Source: Romanomermis culicivorax
Lineage: Eukaryota; Nematoda; Enoplea; Mermithida; Mermithidae
NCBI GenBank assembly: GCA_963922205.1
Contig: CAWUHX010000027.1
Span: 868,001-932,000, forward strand
Length of the DNA: 64,000 nt
Reading direction: 5' to 3'
The notes below the pieces were generated by a model. The model searched no databases. It saw nothing but the letters and a program-made list of their open reading frames with translations, and was not told the DNA's origin. Shown in pieces: positions 1 to 11,157 of the stretch (the first letter of the stretch is position 1; the number at the start of each line of letters is the position of its first letter). The translations under genes were made by a program, and so were the position numbers.

Positions 1-2529
1 TGAGTGTACGAAGCAGTTGCAGTGGACGCTGTTGTCCTATCCGATTTCGTCTGGCCTTTGGAGGTCTCCATTCGCGTCTGACTCTTTGCAGTCTCCGTCC
101 TCGTCTGACTTTTCGTAGTCTCCGTTTTCGACTTTTGACTTGTCGAATATTCTGGGGTCGTACTGATTGCATAATAGTGACAACTTCTGGCTCAGGCTCG
201 GCCGGTTGCTGTATCTGAGCTACTTGAGTCGGCTGTGCCATGGCTGGTTGCGTTGGCGGCGGCACCACGACTACTACTGCAGCTGCTTGCGTAGCAGCAG
301 TGTCCAAAGCTGGTTGTGTAGCTTTGACCACTGGCGCTGGCGCTTGCGGCTGCGTTTTAACTTGTCCCGTCTCTCCGGCTTGCGCCGTTTGGGAAGTAGA
401 GGGACGATTTAATGGTACTTTTGATACCAACTCACCGGCTGGGGTATAGGTTAGTGTATACCCAGGCATCTCTGAAGCAATTGTCCTCTCCCGGAAGCTT
501 TTGCTGACAAACTCCGGTCTGAGCTCAAGCAGATTTCTCGGTGCGTACGTAATGGGATAATCGGTCAGCGATGCGTCTTCCATCATTGGATACCGCAGTC
601 CCGGCGTCAAAGTCTCGAAGCCTACATAGTCAAAGGTTACATAATAGTAAGGGTTTACCTTGTAGGCTCCGTCCTTCAATAGCGATTTGTCGTCGCCGAT
701 TTGCAATATTTCTTCCGCTTCTCGAAATCATAACGGGACAAATCCGAACCGATTTTGCCACGCGTATACCCCTTTTTTAGATGGAAAGCGTGGTTCCGAG
801 GGCGGTAGCGTTGCTGCTAGCTCTAAATAGTAAGCCAGGCGGTCGCCTGACTTCCAGGACATTCTCTTTATCATTTCCTGTCCTTCTCTAGTATAACTAT
901 TTAAAAAGTTATAATTCAGCAGAGCGCTAGTTTCATAATCGCACTCCGCTCTTGAGTGAGGCCATGCCAAGTGATAAGCCAATGGCATGAATTTACAGAT
1001 GACCTCTAACTCCGCAAAGTTTCGCTCATCTAACATACCTGAAATTTTGGCCAAATTTGGCGTATAAAAATTGGTTTTATAGGCGTGTCTGTGACCTTCA
1101 ATACCCACTGGGTAATGGTTATTAGAAGAAAACACTTCCTGTGGAATGTCATCGGGCTTCCCGGCTTGTTGCCAGTATAGCTTGGCGTTTTCGTATAACG
1201 TCAAAGAAATCTTACTGTCTAAATCCCAATAGGTTCCACCTGACTTGAGATTTTCCAAGATATCCTTTGCGATGTTAACCCAGTCTGGTATCTGAACATC
1301 CTGGATTTCTTCGGGATCACTGTCTTCAGTGTATCCCTCGTCCTTCATCGGTTTGTTATCTCTAGGAAGCAGTGGGTAGAAACCACTTGGCAGTTGAACT
1401 CCTGAGGACGCACGGGATTACACTCCGTGGGTGCGGTATAATAACCAGTGTTATTTCCCTGCATTTGTACGGCCCAACGGTTATACATTTCACATTTCAT
1501 CATGTGATAGACCATGTTAGGCTGTACCGGATCGGTTTCCATTACTGGGGTGCCTAGCCCCATTTCTCTATTCACGTTGCCTGGAATCATTAAGTATTGT
1601 TGGTAAAAATGTAGGGCAACGGTATTGATCTGTTTGGGATCAACCTTGTCATGATCAAAAATCTGCATTTGCATGAGCAGCTGATCGGCCATGCCATAGT
1701 GAATCACGGCAAACATGACCAATAAAGAGTAATATGCGTCTAGAGCAGCGTACCTAAGCTCTTATATATACCTCTTTTGGCAAACCAATCATGGTTCGCC
1801 TTAAGTGAAAAGTCATATTGATAAGGGCCCACGTCTATCAAATAGAATTCCGTGAACAGTCCCTTTAACCGAAAGGTTTCCGGACAAATACCTGTCTGAA
1901 AACACTTTTTCTCCAGGTTAACCCCTACCATGGTTAGGGCGAAACGGTCTAAATCGAAGTACCGACCTTTGGTCTTCCTTAGATGTTCCCGTAAGGGCAC
2001 AGTTTTATCTCTGTCCTTATTGTCTCGCCCTGCACCACATACATTATAGATACTTACCAAATCCTCCAATACCGAGTATCCGGTGAACAGCATGTCGGAA
2101 TTCAAAAAGTCGTGGAGGCTGGTCCATTCTTTGAGTATCATGGTCGTGGTATCGATAACGTACGTTTGACCGTTGGTTAATGCGAAGCTCACGTATCGGG
2201 CAAATTGTTTTCCCATCGGATTGTCGACCTCTCTCGTTTTAAACAAGGCGGCGACTTTATCCTGATGGACTTTTTCGACATCGAATCCACAAACTGGCTG
2301 TCCTCTGAAGATTGAAACTTCTGGGATGAAGTGGAGTACCTGGCTGACTTTCCCGATGTCTACCATTCTTGGTTCCTTGGGATTAGCCGGCCAGTACCCA
2401 AATGTGGCTTTGAACCACTGATCCAGTTCATGGATTCGCACGGCCCTCTTGACGTTATAATCTAAACATAAGATACTATTAATTTTAGTGGTTATTCCCC
2501 TTTTTTCAGCGTATTTTCGGGTCTATACT
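1..2529 (-). pseudogene. DEDDy 3'-5' exonuclease-domain protein, frame-broken, continues past window edge
   Basis: Read on the minus strand, this is one protein spread over three frames. The first open segment runs from about 2529 (the frame opens after a TAG; a GTG at 2441 is the earliest start-like codon I considered) to a stop at 1740. It holds exonuclease motif I, FDVE, near 2285-2274, and motif II, GYSVLEDL, with its Asp codon at 2063-2061. Motif [14 protein letters not shown], lies in the next frame, with its Tyr codon at 1752 and Asp codon at 1740-1738. One indel near 1761 therefore splits a domain whose D, E, D, Y and D residues are all present. A second frame change lies near 1385-1400. 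An in-frame TGA at 728-730 interrupts a further stretch that stays open for over 200 codons and is rich in Gln, Pro and Ala. Near the window edge several frames are open, so the true C-terminus is unclear. The family (RNase D/WRN-type) trims RNA or DNA 3' ends. It could be a decayed host gene, an extra ORF of the neighbouring retroelement, or a gene hit by sequencing indels. Confidence 0.72.
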
Positions 2530-3805
2530 ACATCAGCACCACTACACCAAGCGGGTTAAGTTTCGCAGAAAATAAATTTAGTGCAGGTTGTTAGGTGAGC
2601 CACTGATATACAAACATTGAGCTGGTAGGCAACTAACACCTTACAAAATCTTACCCTTGCTACCTCTATATGTTGGGGAGGGTAGACCTGATCCAACTGT
2701 CCACCACTTGATCGGACACCAATCTCTGACCAGCTGCTTGAGCGACCAACTACGCTCCATTTATGGCGCTGTATTTACAATTTTTATAGCGCTCGAAATT
2801 GATAATTTTTAATAATTTAGATATCGAAAAAGTGATTAATTTGATTTGATTTGAAAATAAATAATTTTTTGGTAAATTTTTGAATGATAAAACTTGAACC
2901 GGCTGAACCCACAGTTCTAGGTTTCCCTTGAATCGTATAGCTCTCGGTGGTATCAGGTATATTTCCAAATTGGAAATTCCCTGCTTGGCTTCGAGCTTCC
3001 GCTTCTCAGTACTCCCATTTTTCGTTCCCTCTAAGTTCTAACCTCGTCTGCCCTTTGGGGCACCGAGCTGGTCTTCCAGTGACTTCTGGGCATTACCTGC
3101 GATTTCCAAGAATGTTTGATAAAAATAAGTTCGAAACTTACCGTCAATGAAGAAAAAACCATTATCTTGGCGGTGCTGGGCCCTGCCAAATTCGACGTGG
3201 TGCTCTGTGTGCGACCACTCGCGCGACGGAGCTTGTTGGCGGTTCCGCGCGCCTTTTTTCTTTTTCAAATAATAAATTTGTAATAATTTAAAATTTTTTC
3301 AAACGCTGAAAAAGTTTACTATAGCAGTTCTGCTAATTTCCTTTTTATCGCGATTCCAGGAATATTTTACTTCTTCTTTCCGATGGAAGTTTAGAATTCA
3401 GATAAGTGGGACAGCTATAATTTGATTTTAGAAGAAATGACAAATTTGAAAGTTTAATTTTTTGGAAAAAATATCGGAAATATTTTGGGTTGTCACTTTG
3501 GTCTGAAATTCCGAAGAATTTTTCCCAAAGTCTGATATAAATACGAAAAATTTACAAAATTAATACGAATAATACATAAACGCGATAAATATTACAAAAT
3601 AATACATTTTTAATTAAAATTAGTACCTACGCGCGCAAGATATGTACATAATTAAAAAAAATCAGCGCGAGATCGCGCATAGATTCGCCTTGAGCGAATT
3701 TCCAAATGATTTCATTTGGTTTGGCGCTCCAGTCGTAACTGTTTGTGCCATATTGGAAATTGACGTATTTTCGTCATGTGGCGTGTCCTGATTGGCTCGC
3801 GCTAT
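2530..3805. other. Spacer between exonuclease ORF and Gypsy element; no gene seen
   Basis: AT-rich sequence with short open frames that do not resemble proteins. It lies directly 3' of the retroelement's last coding frame, so a 3' LTR would be expected here. I could not match it by eye to sequence upstream of gag. A near-palindrome around 3700-3720 (CCAAATGATTTCATTTGG) and a nearby GC-rich palindromic patch are the only structures noticed. Confidence 0.5.
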
Positions 3806-4093
3806 TCATGGCAAGACCCTAGTAATCTCGTAACGAAAATGTTTCAACCTGCTGATTGAAACTGTTTGGCGATTTAGCGGGTTGTCCCAATGTACAATGG
3901 TCACAACGTTCTCCGCTTCTCGCGAAATGTCCGTAACTATGAACGGACCGGACCATGGTAGTCCTAATTTTTTCTGCTTGTCTACTTTGAGCAGAACCCA
4001 ATCGTTTTTCTTGAACCCATTTTGCTTTGACTTTTTATCGAAGTATTTCTTCGATTTTTCGGCAGCAGTCTGGTTATTTATCAATATCCTCAT
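3806..4093 (-). CDS. pol: Integrase C-terminal GPY/F-like module
   Basis: The 95-residue frame overlaps the end of the integrase core in a different frame (+1 shift near 4076). It has a basic stretch (EKSKKYFDKKSKQNG) and a GPY/F-type core, KLGLPWSGPFIVTDI, as found at the C-terminus of Ty3/Gypsy integrases. There is no chromodomain. The stop at 3806 is probably the natural end of Pol. Confidence 0.82.
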   Translation of the reverse strand: MRILINNQTAAEKSKKYFDKKSKQNGFKKNDWVLLKVDKQKKLGLPWSGPFIVTDISREAENVVTIVHWDNPLNRQTVSISRLKHFRYEITRVLP

Positions 4094-5345
4094 AAAAGTT
4101 GACTAAATGATTGGTCAACACAAATTTGTATGCCTCTGCATTGCTGTCCAGCATTACAATGTCATATGCTTTGGATAAGTTTAACCCGAAGGTTGCCTCG
4201 TGACCTCTAAGCAATGAAAATGGGGATTGCCCCGTGGCTGCATGTGGTGTGGCATTGTAAGCAAACACCACAGCTCTCAAGTATCTTGGCCAATTATCTT
4301 TCTCCTCAATGGCCACCTTTCTGAGCTGTTTTATGAGTGTCTGATTGAACCTTTCTACCATACCATTACCTTGTGGATGGTAGGCTGTTGTATAATTTTT
4401 TTGACACTCCAATAACTTGCAGATCTCTTTCATCAGATCTGAGGTAAAACAACCTCCTCTATCGCTGAGTAGTCTCCGTGGAGTCCCGTGTCTAAATACA
4501 ATAGATTGTAGAAAAGTATCTACAACAGTGCTAGCTGACTGATCCGGGATCAGTTCAGCTTCAACCCACTTTGTAAAATAGTCCTGAAAGACTATGACAT
4601 ACGGTCTCTTCTCACTAAGTGGAGAAATACCCACGATATACACTGATACTATGTCAAAAGGACCTTGTGGAATAATTGGTATCAGTGGAGGAATTTCCGT
4701 GTTTCCCTGATTAGCCATTTGACATACTGGACAAAATTTTATCCAGTGCCTGACATCCTTTTCAATTCCAGGCCACCAGAACCGTTTTTTAATCATAGCA
4801 AGGGTCCTTTTGAACCCCTGATGAGTCATCATTACGGCACCGTGGCACTGGTGCAAAGTATTGTCCCTAAGGCAGGATGGGACGACCACTTGATCGTCCG
4901 ACCCCTGTCCGGCTTCGCGGTATAACACTTCATTCTGGATATAAAATCCACTGTGATACTTGGTTGTCCCATTTGGACCCAATCTATCAAAGTATGGTCG
5001 TAATACCTCATCTTTTCTCTGCAAGAGGGCCATGAGATCATCTCTAATTAGCCCTTTTGGCAACTCATTTTCATTGGGATCTGCCAAATTAAACTCCGGT
5101 TCTTTTTCTGGGTATAACCAGGTAACTCTTTTTTCCTTACTTTTTTCCTGGTTTCCCCTACTTACCTTTTCATTACCCTGATTGCCATCAGGCTGGATCT
5201 GAGCCTGATCACTCTTCTCCGCTTCTTTCGCCATGCTCCTTGTAGTTACGGCATTTACCAAGTCTGCAGGCGAGGTTGATTCTGGATCACCCTCAGAATC
5301 TTCTGGATAAATTTGGGTAAATCTCGGACTTATATTAGTCCTCTA
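4074..5345 (-). CDS. pol: Integrase: zinc-binding and catalytic core, first catalytic Asp replaced
   Basis: Open from the TAG near 5346. Residues are numbered from Val/Met at 5261. An HHCC zinc-binding module lies at about 137-181 (LHQCHGAVMMTHQG ... CPVCQ). The core carries DYFTKW, LLSDRGG (Asp 267) and GNGMVERFNQTL (Glu 303), the second and third members of the DDE triad. The position of the first Asp is Tyr 208 (VSVYIVG where the family has VSVDIVG), so strand transfer should be dead. The frame ends at 4074 within a conserved region and continues one frame over. Confidence 0.93.
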
Positions 5346-5470
5346 ATTTTTCTTACCTTTAGGCTCCGGATATAACGGAGTACCGTCTTCAGGATTCCGA
5401 TCTGTCAGAATTCTGAATCTCTTTACCAAATTGAGATGCTTTTTCTCAATTAGCTGTGCCTCAAGATCTT

Positions 5471-7012
5471 TCAGATTTCCAGACTCTCGTTTATCCTCTG
5501 AGAACATATGTTCCATTTTAGCGGTATCTTTTCCGCTTGATCGTCTGGTTCATCCATCCTGGACAAAAAGTCTGCCATGGCATTTTGTTTTCCAGGCACA
5601 TACTCTAGTTTATGGTTGAACTGAGAGATGAACGAATACCATCTCTTCAATTTACCATTGGTCATCGCATTGACCTTCATTGACAACAAAGGTTTGTGAT
5701 CAGTTCTTATGATCACTCTATGACCTACTAGGTAGTGCTTGTATAACTTTAAGCCATACACTATTGCCAAGCACTCCCTTTCCGTGGCTGACCACTTCTT
5801 CTCGTCCGCTTTTAAAATTCTGCTATTATAAGCAATTACCCAGCGGTCCGACTTGGTCTCCTGGTAAAGGACTGCTCCTAGTGCCGTTCCGCTGGCATCT
5901 GTCTGAAGGACAAAGTCCGCAGACCTGTCCAAAACCGGATACCTTAGAAATGGCACTGACAATAGTGCTTCTTTCAGGCTCCTAAAAGCCTGATGGTGAA
6001 CCTCCGTAATTCCCCAAACACAGTTCTTCCCGGTTAATTTATACAATGGTTCAGCGTGCTTAGCCAAACCCGGTATGAACTTTTTACACCACTGCAACAT
6101 ACCTAAAAACCTTTGCAGTTTACGTTTAGACTCTGGGAATGGGAAATCATTTATTGCTTTGACCTTTTTCGGATCTGGGGAAACTCCATCCAAATTTAAG
6201 ATATGTCCTAAAAAATGAACTCTCTCAGGCAGGAATTCACACTTCTCCGGTTTCAAGGTCAAATGAGCCTTTCTTAGAGCTTGCAGGACTAGCTCTAGAT
6301 TAACTAGGTGTTCCTCAAACGTATTTGAGAACACAATAATATCGTCTATATAAACTAGACAGATTTTCCACACATATGGATGCAAAACTCTTTCCATCAT
6401 ATGCTGGAATTCAGCTGGTGCATTCTTTAGGCCAAAGGGCATGACTTTAAATTGATATAGCCCTTCTTGGCATATGAAAGCAGTTTTTTCTTTGCTTTCC
6501 TCATCCATTGGCACTTGCCAATACCCTGATTTGAGATCTAAGGTGGTATAAAACTTTGCTTTACCTAAACAGTCTAGATAGTCATCCATTCTAGGAATGG
6601 GATACTTATCATCCTTGGTAACATCATTTATACCCCTAAAGTCCTCTACCGGTCGCTTAACACCATCCTTTTTACCTACAAGGAATAACGGAGCTGCCCA
6701 AGGCAACTTTGATGGCTCTATTACACCCTTTTTGAGCATATCTTGGACATGCTCACGAACATGTGGCCGTAAATTTATGGCAGTCCTGTGGTACCTTTTT
6801 GCCACAGGGGCTGCATTGCCTGTATTTATTTTACAGGTCAAATAGGGTGTAGTAGTTGGACGATCATTGGGCAGGCTGAACACGTCTCTATATTTTGGGA
6901 GACATCGTAGAGCTTGTTCCAATTGCTCTGATGGTATGTTGGATTTAGCCAGCATATTGTACAAAGCTTCCTTGAATGCTTTCTCATCCGATTGAGGAGC
7001 TTCAGGTCTAGC
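5471..7012 (-). CDS. pol: Reverse transcriptase and RNase H
   Basis: The frame opens right after the TAA at 7013; the first Met is at 6964, giving 497 residues. Counted from that Met, RT motif A (TLDLKSGYW) is at about 141-149, the catalytic YIDD at 205-208, and the LGHIL block near 252-256. RNase H follows, with its first Asp at 356 (QTDAS), Glu near 395-397 (TERE), Asp at 422 (TDHKPL) and Asp at 465 (MADFLSR). All catalytic acids of both domains are present, so this is the best-preserved part of the element. A -1 shift near 5515 leads into the linker before integrase. Confidence 0.95.
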   Translation of the reverse strand, partial: ARPEAPQSDEKAFKEALYNMLAKSNIPSEQLEQALRCLPKYRDVFSLPNDRPTTTPYLTCKINTGNAAPVAKRYHRTAINLRPHVREHVQDMLKKGVIEPSKLPWAAPLFLVGKKDGVKRPVEDFRGINDVTKDDKYPIPRMDDYLDCLGKAKFYTTLDLKSGYWQVPMDEESKEKTAFICQEGLYQFKVMPFGLKNAPAEFQHMMERVLHPYVWKICLVYIDDIIVFSNTFEEHLVNLELVLQALRKAHLTLKPEKCEFLPERVHFLGHILNLDGVSPDPKKVKAINDFPFPESKRKLQRFLGMLQWCKKFIPGLAKHAEPLYKLTGKNCVWGITEVHHQAFRSLKEALLSVPFLRYPVLDRSADFVLQTDASGTALGAVLYQETKSDRWVIAYNSRILKADEKKWSATERECLAIVYGLKLYKHYLVGHRVIIRTDHKPLLSMKVNAMTNGKLKRWYSFISQFNHKLEYVPGKQNAMADFLSRMDEPDDQAEKIPLKWNICSQRINESLEI

Positions 7013-8190
7013 TTAAACTGCACAAGTTTGCAGCTTCTCCAAATCCTCAACTATCTTCCCCTTAAGTTGATCTTGGTTATCAGTATCACACAACACTGAA
7101 TTAGTATGGCCAATTATTTGATTTCTTTTCAAATGGCATCCTGATCCTGTGTTGTTAGATACCATAACTACAAAATCATCTCTGGTACCATCAACTATGG
7201 TACTGTCAATGTGGTACCTTTCCTCATTTTCTTCAGACTCTATAATGATTCCATTAAGGGGATTATCGCCTACCTTATCCCAAAGTTTTGCTCTCAGAAG
7301 TATATCAGTACCACTTGGTAAGTAGATGGGATTCACACTCACCACTGGCACCGAAACCTTTAGCAGACAAATCTTTGGCTGATATTGGTCGGCGGCGCTC
7401 GCCGTGGATTCCGTGGCGCTCGTGGTCATGACCTCTCCAGAATTCGATTGGGGCTGGTCCGGCGTCACATATATCCGCTGTTGATGGTTGTTGAGCGTCA
7501 TCTTCCTATTTCTGAAATCTATTATGGCTCCTACCTGAGGATGAGCCAAAAAGTCCGTACCCACAATAACATTTTCACCTGCTTCAGGAATTACAATTGC
7601 TTTAACGGGGAACTGTCCACACAATGTATCCATCCTAAATTGGATATACCCATGGGCTTGGACTGTCTTACCCTTGGCTACAGTAACATTTAATATCCTC
7701 GGATATTCAGTGTAATCCGGGCCCAAAGTTGACAGTGCACTGAGCTCCTGTGTCAATTAAAGCCAGTGTCTTACGACCTCCTATAACAACCTCAATGTGG
7801 AATGGGGCTGTTCGGGGGTACGTATCCAGCAAATGTTGTTCCTGAGGACTAGCTGGTGTGCCTCTCCTTACTACTTGTACTGATGGTACTACAGGCTGTG
7901 GCGCAATTGCGTTCATTTGAACGATGCTACCTAACACAACATTTGGGCAGTTCACTCTCTGATTTACTTCACCTGAAGGACTCATTTGTGATTGTCTTGC
8001 AACCATTACACTTGAATAATCCTTCTGAGGTGGCTGATTTGTGAATTGACCCTGCTGCAGAGTCTGAGTTGGTCCCATAATAGCCTGAGGTGGCTGAGGT
8101 TGCTGTATTGCAGCTTGTTGCTGGTATTGCTGCATCTGTTGGAACTGCTTCTGCAGCTCCTTTTGCTTCTTGAATTCCAGAAATTCATTG
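7013..8190 (-). CDS. pro: Retropepsin-type aspartic protease region (two frames)
   Basis: The first frame has a Gln-rich linker and then the retropepsin active-site block ALIDTGAQ near 7760-7745. A +1 shift follows immediately, and the second frame runs to a TAA at 7013-7015. It contains the second protease signature, [10 protein letters not shown], followed by a flexible region and a further folded-looking stretch. In Ty3/Gypsy elements this enzyme cuts Gag and Pol. After the TAA the same frame continues directly into reverse transcriptase, so protease and RT were one polyprotein with a later nonsense change. Confidence 0.82.
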
Positions 8191-9505
8191 TAATCGAATT
8201 CTGTTGATAACTCTCATGGCTATCCTGATAACCTGAATAGCCTATATTATATGCACCTCTGCCTCTACTATTGAAATTGGCATTAGGGTAACCTCCTCTA
8301 CCTTTATAGTTACCTCTAGCAAAAGTGTTGAAGCCTCCCCTGTTGAAGGTAGGGAAGCTTGCTCTGCCTCTGCTCCTGCGCTCGGACAACACTCTCAATG
8401 TCCTGCAGTCTGCAGTATTATGTGTTATGTTCTTATCGAACTCACACCATGGCTTTGTCGGATCTCGAGAAACTTGACCTCCCTGACTGGTACTAGGTAT
8501 GGCCACATCAGACCAATTTTCCATTTGCCTATTATCAACCTTTTGCTGAAGCTGATCAAACCTTTCGACCAGTTGTACCATCTCTTTAGATATTTTTAAT
8601 AGAAGGGATTCTTTCTTACCTTTTTCGGTCTGAGCCCTAGGGGCTTCCCGAACTGGAATCTCTTCTATCTCAGGAGAATCACTCCTTGACCTTTGGGTTT
8701 GGGCCTGTACGTAATTACCTACAGTTTGATATGGTTGCCGAAATCTTTGTCTCTGGCCTTGTTGATATCCTTCTGACTGATTCCTAGCAACTACGGCAAT
8801 TTCAGGATCATGGCCACTAGGCATACCTACTTCATTAATAACAATAGGATCCTGTTGTGTACCCTTAGGTCCATATCTTTCAAAGGCATTCCTATATCTA
8901 CGTTCAATGTCATGAACCTCTACTGCTAGATCATACCAAGTTCTAAAGGTTTCTTTGTCAAACCTGTAATCCTTATATGGGAAACATGCCAATTGATCTG
9001 GTCTAAGGGTATTTGGATCAACTATGTTTCCTCTATCATCATAGACCACTCTTGTTAAAGTTGGATGCTGCGAAGCTATCTGATTTTGATTCCTGAAGTC
9101 TGCTGATTGATCAGCTCCTTCGAATCGAAGATCTCTAGCTGGACCTCTCCAACTTTTGGGCTCAAAGTTAAGCCTTTGCCCTTCATCAAATTCAGGCCTA
9201 TTACTAGGCCCTGCGCCTGCATTCATTTCAGCAGTGAGACGGTTGTCTCTTTCTGCACCCCTAACACATGGTCTAACCTGTCTATCCGGCTCCTGTCGGC
9301 GCCTGTCGGCTTCCCTTTTATTGTCCTCTGTGGCGGCATTCGCGATTATGTCGAACAAGGCTTGGACAGTCCCTTTCAATTCGCGTAGCTGCGTCGCCAA
9401 CTCTTGATTGGACATCTTGGGAGCTCTTTCCTGCAGTTGGAATCGCTCTTGCTCCTGGGGAATCCTCTCTAATTGTTGGTCGATTTCGGGGTCCCTTTCT
9501 TCCAA
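8006..9505 (-). CDS. gag: Gypsy Gag-like polyprotein segment
   Basis: A hydrophilic frame with a predicted helical region rich in Gln and Glu ([15 protein letters not shown]) and an Arg/Gly/Tyr-rich stretch near its end. A single C-x8-H-x4-C cluster ([14 protein letters not shown]) resembles the CxxH-x4-H-x4-C nucleocapsid finger of Ty3 Gags, with Asp where a His would be expected. Meaningful sequence ends near 8190, where the protease frame takes over by a -1 shift. The remaining codons to 8006 are low-complexity out-of-frame reading. No ATG is present at the upstream end of the frame. Gag would assemble the intracellular particle and bind element RNA. Confidence 0.75.
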   Translation of the reverse strand: MEERDPEIDQQLERIPQEQERFQLQERAPKMSNQELATQLRELKGTVQALFDIIANAATEDNKREADRRRQEPDRQVRPCVRGAERDNRLTAEMNAGAGPSNRPEFDEGQRLNFEPKSWRGPARDLRFEGADQSADFRNQNQIASQHPTLTRVVYDDRGNIVDPNTLRPDQLACFPYKDYRFDKETFRTWYDLAVEVHDIERRYRNAFERYGPKGTQQDPIVINEVGMPSGHDPEIAVVARNQSEGYQQGQRQRFRQPYQTVGNYVQAQTQRSRSDSPEIEEIPVREAPRAQTEKGKKESLLLKISKEMVQLVERFDQLQQKVDNRQMENWSDVAIPSTSQGGQVSRDPTKPWCEFDKNITHNTADCRTLRVLSERRSRGRASFPTFNRGGFNTFARGNYKGRGGYPNANFNSRGRGAYNIGYSGYQDSHESYQQNSITMNFWNSRSKRSCRSSSNRCSNTSNKLQYSNLSHLRLLWDQLRLCSRVNSQISHLRRIIQV

Positions 9506-9587
9506 ATTTGGTCAAATTTCCGGCGTAATGACGTCCTGCTAATTCGACCTTTGGCGGCGGTGACCTTTTGAAATTTCGCTGCGGCGG

Positions 9588-9854
9588 TCAATCGGCGTCT
9601 GGGTTCCGATTTGCCGGGCCTGCCTCTTGCGAATCGATGGCAATCACTGGTGGGCAGTCAATTGGTACGCCTGCGTCTTGAGGCGTAAAATGCATTGCAT
9701 TCTGTTGCAATGGTTGAACCCTCTTGGGAGTTTGATCTGGGATCACTGGGTCCAGAGCAGCATGCCGTTGCTGATCTCCGTCTCCCAAATTGACAAGATT
9801 CCCAGCACTCACCACTCTGGGTGGTGAAAGTATTACCTCTTGGTATCCTTTCAT
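9588..9854 (-). CDS. Short ORF ahead of gag, possibly the gag N-terminus
   Basis: An 88-residue ORF starting with MKGYQEV, rich in Asp, Pro and Gln, ends 83 bases before the gag-like frame. Its composition looks coding. The next gag frame has no ATG of its own at its opening, so this ORF may be the true gag N-terminus, displaced by an indel. An alternative ATG at 9861 in another frame gives a less protein-like product. No domain is recognisable. Confidence 0.4.
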   Translation of the reverse strand: MKGYQEVILSPPRVVSAGNLVNLGDGDQQRHAALDPVIPDQTPKRVQPLQQNAMHFTPQDAGVPIDCPPVIAIDSQEAGPANRNPDAD

Positions 9855-9861
9855 TAGGCAT

Positions 9862-10695
9862 TTTGAAACCTGCTAACTTTCGATAGTAACCTGGAGGATT
9901 TTCTTTTCTCCTAGTCTGACTACGAAGTTCCGTGGTAAGGAGTTAAAAGCCACCACTTGTTGTGCAGGTCTTTCCTTAAGAGGCGTAAGAAAAGATATAT
10001 CTGGTCTGAACTGACCTGTTAGAACTGATCCCTTGGCTAAGCCTGGGTGATAGTGCAACAGTCCGGTTCCCCAGACCTACAACAACAAAGAGAACCCTAA
10101 CTCTAAGTACGGGGCCTCACCAAGGACCTTTGCAGTCTCCTAGCTGAGACAAGGAATCCCCTCAGGGATAAACTTACTCGGGTATAACCCGTAAGGGGTT
10201 TCCCAACACTTACCTGGTGTAAGCTGGCGCCTGGGCCTCTGGCCCTCCGCCTTCGTCGATGCGAGTAATCTAAATGAATAAACAAATATATTAAACAATA
10301 TGTCTGACGAAATATGTAAAAAGAATCTGGGTATACCACAGTATATAATATGTAACACAAGACGAGTTTGCTGGGAAATTATATTTGGGGACCCCAGCAA
10401 TATAACCAAAATATAATTAAAACTAAATATAGTGAACAATGATTTTTCACTATCTTTTTGGTCTCTCTGTGGCGCTCCACTTCTATGCAAATGTCTGCGC
10501 CGCTGGTCGTCCCTTTGCTCAATTTGCATGTCGATTTCCCCACGCGAATTGGCATCAACAGGGTGCCCAACATTTAGAGCGAGCGACCAAAAATCTATCT
10601 GTGCCACTAAAATTTTTTCCCAAGTTGCACATGGCAACCTGGCCTGTACAAAAAAACCTGAATGCATCCAAGCATACCTAGAAATAAATTGAGAT
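9862..10695. other. Gypsy leader region and dispersed repeat; no host gene
   Basis: This is the region upstream of gag where a 5' LTR and leader would lie. On the minus strand it has a good splice-donor sequence (CAGGTAAGTG) near 10215. At 10560-10660 it carries a copy of a dispersed repeat also found near 26100 and 26700, with TGCAAC-type words and a long A/T run. No LTR ends could be fixed. Confidence 0.45.
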
Positions 10696-10699
10696 CAGA

Positions 10700-11050
10700 A
10701 ACTAAAAGACATCAAATAATGAAAGAGATGAATCTTGTTGAAGCTGGAGAGTTACACCAATTTTATCAGTATGTGAATAGTAAACTTTCTGCATCTAGGT
10801 ATTCCTGATCTTAAATATAGAGACATAATTGCCATCAGTCCTATTGATAAATAAATAACTGATTTGCTAAATGATTATTTTTCCTCTATTTCTACCAAAC
10901 CTGAAAATATTCCTGATTCTAACCTTACTTCTGATGAAAAATTTGAATATAAATTCTCTTGTAGTTTTGATTTCCTCCCTGTCCTTTCAGTGCTCAAAAA
11001 TCTCAAACCAACGTTATCACTGGGTTCAGGATTACTAAAAAGTATTTACG
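10700..11050 (+). pseudogene. LINE (non-LTR) fragment, linker before reverse transcriptase
   Basis: Broken plus-strand frames read FYQYVNSKLSASR, then IPDLKYRDIIAIS, then LLNDYFSSIS, and finally VLKNLKPTLSLGSG. This is the order seen between endonuclease and reverse transcriptase in Jockey/CR1-type LINEs (FWKYVNS..., LNxYFSSVF, L..LK..KSxGxD). Stops and shifts separate the pieces, and the RT domain itself is missing. It is a dead fragment beside the Gypsy copy. Confidence 0.75.
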
Positions 11051-11157
11051 AAACGAAAATTTTTTTGTACAAAGAAAAATTAAAATGTACAAAGACTTTT
11101 GACTTCAATCTTTGTACAAGTACAAAGGGGTGTTGTACAAAAAAAACAGTGGCTACT

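Larger units (their letters stand above)
3806..9861 (-). mobile_element. Ty3/Gypsy-like LTR retrotransposon, coding body, defective
   Basis: Minus-strand order is gag, protease, reverse transcriptase, RNase H, integrase, which is the Ty3/Gypsy order. Visible breaks are: a -1 shift between gag and protease near 8190, a +1 shift inside protease just after the catalytic triplet near 7740, an in-frame TAA at 7013-7015, a -1 shift after RNase H near 5515, an in-frame TAG near 5346, and a +1 shift near 4076 before the integrase tail. Mixed shift directions and plain stops argue for decay (or base-level assembly errors) rather than programmed recoding. No LTR pair or primer-binding site could be recognised by eye, so the ends given are those of coding sequence only. 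Confidence 0.93.

Noticed and set aside
1340-1350. ATGA overlap as translational coupling in the exonuclease ORFs
   Set aside because: The upstream frame of the second ORF stays open and protein-like before its ATG, so the overlap is a by-product of an indel near 1390, not a real start.
8006-8190. Programmed -1 frameshift between gag and protease
   Set aside because: The direction fits, but no X-XXY-YYZ slippery heptamer is visible near the crossover and the element has several other breaks of both signs.
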